Made by a program: the position numbers and the translations under genes | Assembly: GCF_043641665.1 (NCBI RefSeq) | Contig: NC_092183.1 | Location: 19,797,001 to 19,861,000 of the forward strand | DNA: 64,000 nt | From: Enoplosus armatus | Lineage: Eukaryota; Chordata; Actinopteri; Centrarchiformes; Enoplosidae | Direction of reading: 5' to 3' | The notes under the pieces: model-generated | Databases searched by the model: none | Seen by the model: only the letters and a program-made list of their open reading frames with translations | Told to the model about the DNA's origin: nothing | Shown here: one piece after another, positions 21,301 to 28,468 of the stretch | How positions within the stretch are numbered: the stretch's first letter is position 1 | How the letters are laid out: every line of letters begins with the position of its first letter

Positions 21301-22287
21301 GTTTCAGCTAATTATAGCAGATGTTAGCTGCTACATTTACTCGGAAGCCGGGTAGTTTAATTTATGAATTTTCTTTTAAAGAGTTGAAGCCACTTAATCA
21401 ATCATAAAAAACTGCACTGTTGTTGGATTGGCGTCTCTGGTGTCGTACACTGAGTTGTTCTGTCACTCACAGGCTTTTCCATGAACATATCCAGCGGCTC
21501 TCAAAAGTTGTGACGGCCAATCATAAGGCTCTTCAAGTCCCAGAGGTATCTTCTTGGTGACATTTTTTTTCATCACTTCAATGCATTCATGGAGAAGTGT
21601 TCGTCATTGTTTGAGTTGTTGTTTTTTTTTTGTTTTTTTTTTATTTTTCTGGTTGCAGGTTTACCTGAAGGAGGCCCCCTGGCCCTCTGCACAGTCTGAG
21701 ATCAGGACCATCAATGCATACAAGACGCCACGAGACAAAGTCCAGTGTATACTGCGCATGTGTTCCACCATCATGAACCTCCTCAGTCTGGCCAATGAAG
21801 ACTCTGTCCCAGGAGCGGATGATTTTGTCCCTGTGCTCGTTTTTGTCCTCATAAGGGTAAGTCTGTCCTTACTTCATTCTTCTTGACAACCACAGTCAGT
21901 ACTATTTTTAAACAAACTCTTCAATTTCCAATGATTTGTACCTTCAGAATTGACTTTTTATAAATGAATAATCATCAGAATTGTTACCCCCAAATACACC
22001 ACTGTAGCTATAAGGTACCATGAAGACTGCTATCTGCTAACCTGTGTGGATATATTTTCCATATTTATGATTGTAATCTGTACGGCGTTGCGTGAGATTC
22101 TTTCACCGGCTAATGTGGGCCCATCCCCACATCTCCTCCCCTCCAGGCAAACCCGCCCTGCCTGCTGTCCACCGTTCAGTACATCAATAATTTCTATGCC
22201 AGCCGGCTGAGTGGGGAGGAGTGCTATTGGTGGATGCAGTTCACCGCGGCGCTGGAATTCATTAAGACCATCGACGATCGCAAGTGA
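3199..22287 (+). CDS. gapvd1: gapvd1 - GTPase-activating protein and VPS9 domain protein 1 (Gapex-5/RAPEX), 26 coding exons
   Basis: The 26 exons listed below join in frame to 1447 codons and a TGA; human GAPVD1 is about 1478 residues, so the gene looks complete. Domain order seen: RasGAP-like domain at about residues 145-385, Ser/Thr/Pro-rich middle at 440-940, a basic RPWWKKR patch near 965, a conserved helical region at 1120-1330, and a C-terminal VPS9 domain at about 1305-1447. The VPS9 residues D1389, P1393 and Y1428 match those known to matter in Rabex-5. Known family role: exchange factor for RAB5 and RAB31 on clathrin-coated pits and early endosomes, acting in receptor endocytosis and insulin-regulated GLUT4 traffic; worm RME-6 is the orthologue. 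The start was chosen because MVKPDIHTLAHHL matches the vertebrate N-terminus and has A at -3 and G at +4. Introns are short, as in compact fish genomes. Introns over 300 bases not described separately (4384-4495 and similar are shorter) show no further recognisable exon. Confidence 0.95.
3384..4115 (+). other. gapvd1: gapvd1 intron 1 (after the start exon)
   Basis: Mostly occupied by the interspersed repeat at 3417-3720; the remaining 400 bases are AT-rich with no recognisable feature. Confidence 0.6.
3417..3720 (+). repeat. degenerate interspersed repeat, copy A
   Basis: Lies in gapvd1 intron 1. Shares an ordered series of blocks with 57905-58160: a TTGGGAAATATGCTTATTTG-like start, CATAAAGATTGGA, AACAGCTAGCCTGGCTCTCT, CAGCACCTCTGAAACTCACT and CTTGTTTGTCTGATC. 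This pattern is familiar to me from many teleost genomes as a dispersed non-coding repeat; I do not assign a family name. Confidence 0.7.
4116..4383 (+). CDS. gapvd1: gapvd1 coding exon 2
   Basis: Borders are TACAG|T and CAG|GTTAGG, and the phase-2 junction restores a Ser codon. Codes to residue 151, including SAEASPAECCQHAK and TSLYGNCIMQEDESYLLQ, which lead into the RasGAP-like domain. Confidence 0.95.
4496..5068 (+). CDS. gapvd1: gapvd1 coding exon 3 (core of the RasGAP-like domain)
   Basis: The largest exon (573 bases, residues 152-342), with borders CCCAG|GTG and CAG|GTCAG. It holds most of the RasGAP-like domain: FELKESDNPRRLLRRG, KLFLTATLHEPIMQLLVEDE and CFICPAIVNPEQYG. The last segment stands where canonical RasGAPs have FLRFxxPA, and here the Arg of that motif is absent. 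The exact role of this domain is less settled than that of the VPS9 domain. Confidence 0.95.
5161..5244 (+). CDS. gapvd1: gapvd1 coding exon 4
   Basis: 84 bases, residues 343-370 (VGQLLQQLAMADDD...SSLSKFDK), phase 0 at both ends, with borders ATACAG|GTG and AAG|GTGTGT. The acidic DDDADP insert differs in detail from the human residues. Confidence 0.93.
5338..5472 (+). CDS. gapvd1: gapvd1 coding exon 5
   Basis: 135 bases, residues 371-415 (SCVAAFLDVVIGGRAVETPP...), phase 0 at both ends, with borders TGCAG|AGT and CTG|GTAGGC. It finishes the RasGAP-like region. Confidence 0.94.
6231..6423 (+). CDS. gapvd1: gapvd1 coding exon 6
   Basis: Residues 416-479 plus one base, with borders GCGTAG|GTG and ATAG|GTACC. 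Codes VDFVRRVMAGDHLREEEHMA and the conserved TPSNTPQLSPATTPANKKNR stretch that opens the Ser/Thr/Pro-rich middle. It ends in phase 1, so it could splice either to the candidate microexon at 7329 or to exon 7. Confidence 0.94.
6424..8614 (+). other. gapvd1: gapvd1 intron 6
   Basis: 2.2 kb, containing the candidate 24-nt microexon at 7329-7352. The rest shows no further exon-like segment with matching phase. Confidence 0.6.
7329..7352 (+). CDS. gapvd1: gapvd1 candidate 24-nt alternative microexon
   Basis: Inside intron 6 a long pyrimidine tract (CCCCTTTTTTGCTTCCTCATTCAG) is followed by 24 bases and the donor AG|GTAGAG. The segment is phase 1/1, exactly what the flanking exons need, and would insert AEYGFSLP between PI and AARSR. 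A TGC triplet lies just upstream of the acceptor, a known feature of neural microexons activated by SRRM4. Usage is inferred; no transcript evidence is available. Confidence 0.6.
8615..8769 (+). CDS. gapvd1: gapvd1 coding exon 7
   Basis: Residues 480-531: AARSRSRTN, then EASSQESLQELMPEEVLVISL and GPQTVPGMMSENE. The acceptor is CCAGCAG, a tandem NAGNAG; the second AG gives the residue count seen in human, the first would add one Ala. TACTAAT at 8584-8590 is a near-ideal branch site. The donor is GAG|GTAATG. The IAQEGEAE part is diverged from mammals. Confidence 0.92.
9113..9242 (+). CDS. gapvd1: gapvd1 coding exon 8
   Basis: Residues 532-574 plus one base (VLNLQMADGAQGD..., KLHGKPDKTLRFSLCSDNLEG), with borders CTCTAG|GTT and AGG|GTCAG. 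The second half matches mammalian GAPVD1 almost exactly. Confidence 0.94.
9622..9747 (+). CDS. gapvd1: gapvd1 coding exon 9
   Basis: Codes GPSNRSNSVSSLDLEGESVS and SELGAGPSGSNGVEALQLLE, in phase 1/1. The borders are CTCAG|GT and CAGG|GTATGT. A Ser-rich, probably phosphorylated linker segment. Confidence 0.95.
9859..10032 (+). CDS. gapvd1: gapvd1 coding exon 10
   Basis: Codes ATTQDNLDDKLRKFEIRDMM, then GLTDDRDISETVSETWSTDV and GSDFDPNMDEDRLQEIAG, nearly identical to mammals. Phase 1/1, with borders TTCAG|CC and GCAG|GTGGG. Confidence 0.95.
10033..12390 (+). other. gapvd1: gapvd1 intron 10, longest intron
   Basis: 2.36 kb. The part 10980-11760 is low-repeat, partly GC-rich and looks like non-coding regulatory sequence, with a CTCF-like core at 11363 and a perfect 10-bp stem at 11093/11122. 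The remainder is AT-rich with nothing recognised. Confidence 0.5.
11363..11375 (+). promoter_or_regulatory. CTCF-like site
   Basis: ACCAGGGGGCGCC matches the core of the known CTCF consensus (CCACCAGGGGGCGC) over ACCAGGGGGCGC. The upstream CC of the consensus is replaced (CATACC...). Motif match only. Confidence 0.45.
12391..12528 (+). CDS. gapvd1: gapvd1 coding exon 11
   Basis: Codes AAAENMLGSLLCLPGSGSIL, then GSTISETTSEAWSVEVLPSD. Phase 1/1, with borders CTCTCAG|GG and TCAG|GTAGGG after a (CT)n-rich pyrimidine tract. Confidence 0.95.
12529..13769 (+). other. gapvd1: gapvd1 intron 11
   Basis: 1.2 kb, no exon-like segment. A (TA)n run at 13726-13744 sits just upstream of the exon 12 acceptor. 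Confidence 0.5.
13770..13904 (+). CDS. gapvd1: gapvd1 coding exon 12
   Basis: Codes EAPDLKQEERLQELESCSGV and the conserved SSRPSTPGLSVVSG. Phase 1/1, with borders TTGCAG|AA and TCAG|GTATAA. A (TA)n tract ends only about 25 bases upstream of the acceptor. Confidence 0.95.
14554..14673 (+). CDS. gapvd1: gapvd1 coding exon 13
   Basis: Codes ISATSEDIPNKIEDLRSECS, then SDFGGKDSVTSPDGEESGH. Phase 1/1, with borders CTGCAG|GT and CACG|GTAGGA. Confidence 0.95.
15020..15097 (+). CDS. gapvd1: gapvd1 coding exon 14
   Basis: A short exon of 78 bases coding AHHLTSPPSQTDSLLAMFDP and LSSGE. Phase 1/1, with borders TTACAG|GA and GAAG|GTAATT. Confidence 0.93.
15897..16243 (+). CDS. gapvd1: gapvd1 coding exon 15
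   Basis: 347 bases, residues 832-947, GC-richer than its neighbours. Codes VRPKVHYARPPHPPPDPPIP and LVRSRSSDIVCPGRRPTSDP, ending SPSKDSLKGE. The middle portion varies relative to mammals; the Pro-rich and RSRSSD parts are conserved. Borders are CCTCAG|GC and GAG|GTAACC. Confidence 0.94.
16405..16492 (+). CDS. gapvd1: gapvd1 coding exon 16 (basic patch)
   Basis: Codes AEDRKDSDDEKSDRNRPWWK and KRFVSAIPK, the charged and basic segment typical of GAPVD1. Borders are CAAAG|GCT and AAAG|GTGAGA. It ends in phase 1, compatible with either exon 17 or the 33-nt cassette at 17300. Confidence 0.95.
16493..17977 (+). other. gapvd1: gapvd1 intron 16
   Basis: 1.5 kb with the candidate 33-nt cassette exon at 17300-17332 and a run of 25 T at 17503-17527. 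The 16860-17060 part is repeat-free and regulatory-looking. A 38-codon open frame from 17113 lacks a usable acceptor and is not called. Confidence 0.5.
17300..17332 (+). CDS. gapvd1: gapvd1 candidate 33-nt cassette exon
   Basis: Within intron 16, the tract TGTTGTGTTCCTCACAG precedes 33 open bases and the donor CCAG|GTAACG. Phase is 1/1, so inclusion keeps the frame and would insert VLYWTAESDVP between PK and APIAAF, right after the basic patch. Splice signals and phase are seen directly; inclusion in mRNA is inferred. Confidence 0.6.
17978..18049 (+). CDS. gapvd1: gapvd1 coding exon 17
   Basis: 72 bases coding APIAAFRKRDKQEKDDIAQE and RIPQ, Lys/Arg-rich. Phase 1/1, with borders CAACAG|CT and CAAG|GTCTGT. 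It is shorter than the human counterpart, which has extra residues before DDPSP. Confidence 0.92.
18158..18286 (+). CDS. gapvd1: gapvd1 coding exon 18
   Basis: Codes DDPSPRQSSQAQAAEDILDK, then YRNIKRTSPSDGATGG. Phase 1/1, with borders CATCAG|AT and GGAG|GTCAGG. Confidence 0.94.
18381..18507 (+). CDS. gapvd1: gapvd1 coding exon 19
   Basis: Codes DLCVEDSVHDSPREDTLQNI, then STDDLPDSASQTAQQHDSKF. Borders are TGGCAG|AT and TTTCAG|GTCAG, moving from phase 1 to phase 2. Confidence 0.94.
18650..18762 (+). CDS. gapvd1: gapvd1 coding exon 20
   Basis: Codes SDAKKKLRLALCSADSVALP, then TTRNGLPDHMDSE. Borders are TTCCAG|T and GAAG|GTAGGC, moving from phase 2 to phase 1. Confidence 0.95.
19656..19815 (+). 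CDS. gapvd1: gapvd1 coding exon 21
   Basis: Codes ENEIVCFLKVQLAEAINLQD, then RFDARTCRKLLAAIAEDYR. This opens the conserved helical region in front of the VPS9 domain. Borders are CTCTCAG|AG and TACAG|GTAACT. Confidence 0.96.
19981..20168 (+). CDS. gapvd1: gapvd1 coding exon 22
   Basis: Codes RKRAPYIAYLTRCRQGLQTS, then HLERLLQRVLRDKEVANRYF and VCVRLLLEHMEAKMLDFIK. Borders are CCTTTTAG|A and AAAG|GTATCT. Nearly invariant against mammals except the last 12 residues. Confidence 0.96.
20638..20851 (+). CDS. gapvd1: gapvd1 coding exon 23
   Basis: Codes TAADDKTAAVEDFLRYLYGA and IERSVMNRIFKLAFYPNQDG, leading into the VPS9 fold. Borders are CTCCAG|CG and CCA|GTGAGT; the junction restores the Gln codon of ILRDQ. 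Confidence 0.96.
21473..21545 (+). CDS. gapvd1: gapvd1 coding exon 24
   Basis: 73 bases coding LFHEHIQRLSKVVTANHKAL and QVPE. Borders are TCACAG|G and GAG|GTATCT, moving from phase 2 to phase 0. Confidence 0.95.
21659..21856 (+). CDS. gapvd1: gapvd1 coding exon 25 (VPS9 domain)
   Basis: Residues 1336-1401, including VYLKEAPWPSAQSEIRTINA and the VPS9 hallmark DSVPGADDFVPVLVFVLIR. D1389 and P1393 align with Rabex-5 D313 and P317. The acceptor follows an unusually long T-rich tract (about 21609-21648), a strong pyrimidine tract. The donor is AGG|GTAAGT. Confidence 0.97.
22147..22287 (+). CDS. gapvd1: gapvd1 coding exon 26 (stop codon)
   Basis: Residues 1402-1447 and TGA: ANPPCLLSTVQYINNFYASR, then GEECYWWMQFTAALEFIKTI, ending DDRK*, the same C-terminus as mammalian GAPVD1. 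Y1428 aligns with the catalytic-face Tyr of VPS9 domains. The acceptor is CCTCCAG|GCA. Confidence 0.97.
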   Translation, partial: ANPPCLLSTVQYINNFYASRLSGEECYWWMQFTAALEFIKTIDDRK

Positions 22288-23120
22288 AGCAGAACAGCCA
22301 CCTGTATGGGCAGACTGCGGGGGAAGGAGCCGGGAGACTGGGAGACTTCCCAACCAACTGCTCCCTCTGCACAGCTTATAAAACCTGGCCCTCAGCCTGC
22401 TCTTTATTTGTATAGCTTGTACATAGCCAGAGACGTTGAAAGATTACAAAATATATATTACTGTACGTATGTGGACAAATCCAGGTTTTAGCCGTTGTGA
22501 AAAAAAAACGGCAATGGGGAAAAATTGGCAAGATGTTAACTTTGAACCTGATTTGGATTTTTCCTTATCTTTTTGTCTCTTCGGTAATGTTTCACTTTCG
22601 GGGTCTGTATTAGGAATTGTATATATACACAATTATCAATATGACATTAAATCAACCTAAAAGATAATCCTATATAAAGGGACCAGACTTCCTTGATGTG
22701 ATCACCCCCCCACCCCCCACCCCCCCAGAGTGAGAGGGAAGGGCTTCCAATTATATTACAATATAATGTTCATTAAATGCATTGTAACGTGGGGATTACT
22801 GTTAGATGGGATTTAGTGACTCTTAAACACTGAGATCAATTCACACATAACCATACGACTCATACGGTTAAACAGTAGGGCAGCTTATTTCATGAATTGT
22901 TTACTTCATCTTATTCCCAAAAACAAGTGTGTCAGTGAGAATTTGGACATAAGGGCCCACATATTTATATGAAATAAAATGTATTTATTTCTGTAATTCT
23001 ATTTAATGCTTTGTTTATCTCATTTTTAACAAAAAAAAAATGCAAATGCATATCATGCCCATTAAAGATGTCTGAGGCAAGTGGTGTTGCTATAATAAAC
23101 TTGCTAGAAAAGCTTGAGTT
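22288..23120 (+). other. gapvd1: gapvd1 3' UTR (extent estimated)
   Basis: Sequence directly after the TGA. AATAAA signals are at 22973-22978 and 23094-23099, either of which could end the transcript. A Pumilio-type TGTACATA lies at 22418-22425. A C-rich tract lies near 22707-22728. A longer 3' UTR reaching 24 kb cannot be excluded, since a 17-base segment at 22745 recurs exactly at 23917. Confidence 0.6.
22973..22978 (+). terminator. gapvd1: polyadenylation signal AATAAA
   Basis: First canonical AATAAA after the gapvd1 stop codon, about 690 bases downstream, followed by a T-rich stretch. A second AATAAA lies at 23094-23099. Confidence 0.5.
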
Positions 23121-25229
23121 AGGAAGGCACCTTAGCGACGAGTAGCCCATAGGTGGGGATGCTGGGCGATTAAGATACAGGGTCGACTCATGCACAGAGT
23201 AGTGGTGGCATTTATGGAAATATTGAAAATAGTGCCTTTGATTTGAGGCGCTCTGTACAGGTAGTTCTTTTTGACTATTTTTCTTTTTAACCCAGCATAG
23301 GCATTATCCCCATCCTACCCTCCCCCCACACACACACACTCCAATGGGCCAACCACGTCTCAATGAGAAACTTTTGTCCAGCCGTCGCTGAAGGAACATG
23401 GGCGTCACTGATTGTCATGGCTCAGTCCCTTTAATGCACTTGAGTTTGAACAAATATCCCCTTTTTGGTATTCTAGATCCTACCTCAGAGTTGGAAACCA
23501 ATGAGCCTGATGTCAGTCTGTATACAGTAACTGTCCTGCATTGGTTGACAACTGAGTACTGGATCATTTTTTTGCACTGGTAAAAAAAAAAAACAAAAGA
23601 AAAAAAAGAAAAAATTGTAAAACAGTGAGGGGAAGGTAGGAAATGTTGGATATCGAGCTGCTGTGATGCTTGTTGTGGTCACATCACCCTTAATTAACAC
23701 AAGCCTTTGTTAGTGAACAAAGACGTTTTAGTTTCTAATCTTATACCTGAGATGCCACAAGTGTCCGCATGGGCCGACTAGTGAACTATTGGATATTAGC
23801 TCTCTACCTCCTCATAAGTTTAAGAAAGGGACTCGTGTTTATGTGCACTTATATTTCTTTCTTTCTTCTTTTTTTTCCAATTTGGCGTGCTGTGATATCC
23901 CAGTGTCATTGTATGTTTCCAATTATATTACAAGCATGTCTTTAATTATCCAGAAATGACTAAAAAATCCTCTTCTCTTGAAATCCTCTGCTTCATTTTT
24001 GTGCACAGACGTGTATTATAGTTTTGGATGATCCATTTCTTTTCACGGTAAATGACCCGACAGCACAATACACGGTAGGATAGAAGAGCAAATAATCAAC
24101 ACTATTGACTTGTTACTGACTTGCAGTTTATGCTAAAGTGGTTGGTGTAGTACATGAGTGTGGTTTTTATCTAGTGAGTGTGTGTGAGATGATTGTGTGA
24201 TTGCTTGACCCTCTGCCTCCTCTTGCATGAAGTCATTGGATGGTCTGTACATTCTCTATCATGATAAACAGTAGGACAGGATTAGGATCTGCCACAGGCC
24301 AGTAATTGAACCTGCAAGAGGATGCAAAGCTTCTCTTTGTGTCCGTGATATTTGCATATCAGAACTCAATGATTTATTTTGCACAAAACAGATGTGTTTT
24401 CCTGAGCAAATTGACAGGGAGCAGTGCATTCTGAAATGTCATTACTTCTGGCCTTTACGGTCGTTTATCATAAACACATTATGATTAAAATAATATTTGA
24501 GTAGCGAAGTTAAGCACCTGACTGTTACTCTTTCAAGCTGATGCACAGCCACATTTATGGGCGGCATCACAAATGCATTTTTATATCCGTCAACGGTTGC
24601 ACGTGCACCGGATTTGTATGTGTCTTTATGTGCAGTATACTTCCTTGCAGAGTCTGTGTAATCAATTTGATGAGAAAACCATGCACTGGAAAATCAGGTT
24701 GCAGGTTGCATCTATACTAATTAGGTTTATGTGATGTCACTTTAATTGGAAATACATACTCCACAAATCTGATGAAATTATTTGGACCTGGCTTATGTTT
24801 CCTCACAAACGCAGCAGCTACAGACGACCCCAGTGAAGTACTGATCAAAACACCACATTATTTTCACAAACATACGCAAGACTGTGATAGCAACTGCAAT
24901 TTTAGCTCTGATTGTATGCAAACCACTGGACAGTGGTGTCGAGTGAACAGACCACAGAGTTGGTCCGTTCACTTCAAAGCTTTACTGCTCTGCTCCCTGT
25001 GCAATTGAGTTGAAAAGGCTGAGCAGAGAGAAAAAAAAAAAAAGGTTTTACATCTTACATCTAATTTTACATTTAATTGTAAGCTTGCACAATTATGACA
25101 GGCGGGAAAAGCCGGTTTGTCTTTACTGTGATTAATGCATTATGTAATTCTTTAAAAACAATAAAAGAAGCAGAAGTTTTTTTTTTTCTTCTTCTTTTCT
25201 TCCTCTTCCTCTGTGACTCTTGAGATACA
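23121..25229. other. intergenic or distal 3' UTR, no gene seen
   Basis: AT-rich, with an A-rich stretch at 23581-23615 and an octamer ATTTGCAT near 24352. The 17-base TTCCAATTATATTACAA at 23917-23933 repeats 22745-22761. No coding or RNA gene recognised. Confidence 0.4.
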
Positions 25230-26110
25230 TTATGCATTCCCACTGCAGGAGGAGAGCGTCGTACCTATATTGTACACGCACAGTGCTGTTTCATTATTCT
25301 ACGCCTTCTTGGACAGTTGTAGGTATATCTGGCCGACGGTTCACACAATAGAAGAGATGGTAGGGAAATTTATGCATGGAATATAATTGTTAGTGGGGGC
25401 AGTGGAGCAGCATCATCCAATCTAGCAGCCACAAATAGCAACCTCTCAGCAAACATTTCATTACTGCTGACAAGTGTACGGTGGATTGTAATTGGAGATA
25501 TCCCCTCATCTAAAAGCCCTCCTTACTTCACCGATTGCCTTCTCTAATACTCATCTTTTTTTCATCATAAACTTCTTCGTGGGGTGCTTTGTGTCCCCCG
25601 ATGATATCTTGCAATTGTTAATTTAAATTCAAATTTTGGTCTCTGAAGTTAATTAGTTGCATAAGCCAATGGCTACATAGGCCAGATTTGGAGATTGGAT
25701 CTTTTGACTATGTGGCACTCAGCTGATGTGAGATACAAGGAGGCTTGCTTTTTGTTTTGTATTCTGCTGCCCCACACGCTGTATTATTCTTGGCTAATGC
25801 CTTCTTCAGAGGCAACGAGAGGCTGTGCAGACATCACATACATGAAGTGTGATATTACTTCCATTTTGTAACAGCATCGGCGCAGAGGAGTTTGTTGTTT
25901 TACAGGTGATGGCAGATGGATCGAGTGAAGGCGGGGTGGAGGGGGTTGTTGGACTCATCTGAGTTTTATATTGATATCGCTCTGTTTTGCTTGAAGACAT
26001 GAACAGGCCTGAGGTCTCACCCAGATGGCTGTGAAATGACAGACGATCAGTGCAGCGGGACTCGTGCATGACTTCGCGCGTTGGTCTGGTACTTCCTGGT
26101 TGTAAAGGAA
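25230..26110. promoter_or_regulatory. putative conserved non-coding block
   Basis: About 880 bases of complex, microsatellite-free sequence with no reading frame of note. It includes TTAATTAG at 25649-25656, a homeodomain-type core. Called regulatory on texture and context only; no alignment was possible. Confidence 0.35.
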
Positions 26111-26824
26111 CACCTTCTTGACTGAATCCTATGAACTTCTTCTGGATTCCTGCAGGCCCCACTATAAAGCTCCCACTAACTTTATACAACAATGGGAAGT
26201 TATTGAACACTTATCAGTGGGAAGAGCTTGTGGAGTTTACAGTGGAACAATAAAACTGCCGTTCATACCATACTGAGAAATCATTCATAATCAGTAGTGC
26301 AATGTGGGCGGTAATGGATCCTTAAAGATGGACCTAAGCAAAGGTGATCCAAGAGAAGAGAGAATAAAATAATGCACAATAGGATGACTACAGGTACACC
26401 ATTATGCACTACAGACACCACGTGACATTACCTGGAGTACTACAGTGGTTTTAGCTTTATCTCAAGGATTCAGCACATTTAAAGCAGGGATCCAGGATTT
26501 CCATACTAACCCCCCGACCGTGCAGCCGCAGCAACAGACAACAGCGACCGTACATGCTACGTCCACCGTACCAGCGCGTGCTTCGCCCTCGGTGTCCTGC
26601 AGATGGCACACGCACCATTCCCGACGACGGTCTGCAGATCTGATCTGAGAGCGGCTCAGACAAAGAAAACACCGCGGGGCGCGACGGCTTTGACATTTCA
26701 AACCAGTGGGACTCGCTTGTCTGGAACTGGATCTGTTTTGTTTATTGTGGATATTCGTCAAATTAAAAACATGTAATTATTACTAATGCTATTGTTACTC
26801 TTCTTATTCAACTCTAATTATTGA

Positions 26825-26858
<34 letters not shown>
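26825..26858. repeat. (ATT)n microsatellite
   Basis: About 11 tandem ATT units between the two CpG-rich blocks. Confidence 0.9.
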
Positions 26859-27176
26859 TCACTAGTAGAACGGACATAACACACACACTCCAATCTGAAT
26901 GGAGAGGCAGAAAAGTGCTACTTTTTACTACTTAGCTCGTGAGAAGAGTCTGTTGTTCACTGTTGTTGAAGGTTCCTCGTGGCATTTTTCTTTGATGTGA
27001 AAAGTGTCTCACGCAAGCGCGCGCGCCCTCTCTCCGCCCCTCACGCGCACGGTACAGATCCATATGTACATATCTCGTTGGACCGATCTCCGGGCGGTGG
27101 CGGGAAATCTTCACTAAGGACAGAATAAACAACGCAAGGCAGCAGCACGTCAATTAAATTAAATGTGGTGGGGGAC

Positions 27177-27215
27177 GGAGGAGGAGGAGGAGGAGGAGGG
27201 GGGAGGGGGGGGGGG
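27177..27215. repeat. (GGA)n followed by poly-G
   Basis: Purine-rich tract of GGA repeats running into G-runs on the downstream side of the CpG-rich region; could form G-quadruplex structure. Confidence 0.85.
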
Positions 27216-27629
27216 TCTAAATGAACAAAAATGTCAAATACACATATTAAAACTTAAATGAAATAGCCGCGAGGATGCAGGCAGAGGAGGAGATTAAAAC
27301 TCAAAGGGATACCGAGTCTCTGTGCCCCGAGGTGGCGATACTGTAAGAGATGCAAACAGTAAGAGAGAGCACCATCCACTGTAATAATTCCAGCTTAAAC
27401 TACAAAGACAAAGAGTGGAAAGGGAGATTTGTGTCTCGTAACAAATAACAGAATAGCTGTGGTTCATTATGCTGTTGCCATAGAGAGTCCAATATTAAAC
27501 CGCGGAAATACAGTAAATGCTAACCCTAACAGTCACATTACAGCGTCACTCCAGAGGACAGATGTGTGGACTATCGCATCCCTTTGCACTTTCATTGCGG
27601 CATTAAGCCTGCTGGGTTTCGTCTGAAAT

Positions 27630-28065
27630 AGTAGACATGGGGACGAATGGCATTCCCCATGTTTTCCCATACTGCTCGCCGCAAAAGGATATCAATTAGG
27701 CAAAGGTGTCAGTTACAATGGCGCTTCTGAGATTTGCCGCTCCTTCTTTATATTGTGCTTACATCATTAGAAAAAGAACTATTTTCACATGCACAGCTAA
27801 TCGCCTGCGAGAGAAAGAGTGGGTGGTGACATCAAATTGAACCATGGAAATGGAACAGGAATTAGATGCACTTAGCCATCACATGTTAATGGCAGCAATC
27901 AACAGCCAATTACCCAGCGTACTTGAGTACCTTGACAAGTGCAGGTGTACCCTACAACTAACACAGGCCTCTTTCATGCATTTCCATAAATTCGACAGTA
28001 AACTCCGTCTCTGATTGAGCATGCATGTTTCATTGAGGTTGCAATTAAGCAGTATTGTTAGGGAG
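27630..28065. promoter_or_regulatory. putative conserved non-coding block
   Basis: Complex, repeat-free sequence just downstream of the CpG-rich region. Contains TCAATTAGG near 27692, a T-box-like AGGTGT at 27704-27709, GCCAATTACCC near 27905 and TGATTGA at 28012-28018. Function inferred from texture only. Confidence 0.35.
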
Positions 28066-28425
28066 GTGTCAAGTGTGGATCGTAAGGGAAACTAAATCCC
28101 TTGAGGGCAACAACAACATGTATTTTACCTGGATGCATGTAAATCAATGAAGTTATATTAAAATGACCTTTGTTGTTACTGCCTAGAGAAACGTTCATAT
28201 TGCTTATACATGTTTGCTGGTTTGAACTTTTATAAATCAATGTTCAGAAATGTGTTGGCAGGCAGCCTTTTTTTTGTACCACTGGACAGTGCAATGGTGT
28301 CACTGCCTGGCACAGATCTCATTGTGAACACGATCTAGGCTGAAGATCTGCTGCTGATGCTGATGATCTCTGTCACTGGGGTGGATTTCAGGGCTCAGCT
28401 CTGACTGCTGCCCTGACAACTCTAG

Positions 28426-28430
<5 letters not shown>

Positions 28431-28464
<34 letters not shown>
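28431..28464. repeat. (CA)17 microsatellite
   Basis: Uninterrupted CA run. Confidence 0.95.

Positions 28465-28465
<1 letters not shown>

Positions 28466-28468
<3 letters not shown>

Larger units (their letters stand above)
26505..27345. promoter_or_regulatory. orphan CpG-rich region, candidate promoter
   Basis: CpG density rises sharply in an otherwise CpG-poor desert: about 21 CpGs by eye in 26512-26695 and about 14 in 27012-27110. The two blocks are separated by an AT-rich part with an (ATT)n tract (26825-26858). Vertebrate CpG clusters usually mark unmethylated promoters. A possible first exon ends it: ATG at 27275 with A at -3, 22 open codons (MQAEEEIKTQRDTESLCPEV then AI), then ACT|GTAAGA at 27343. 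No downstream partner exon is known, so the transcript is hypothetical. Confidence 0.4.
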
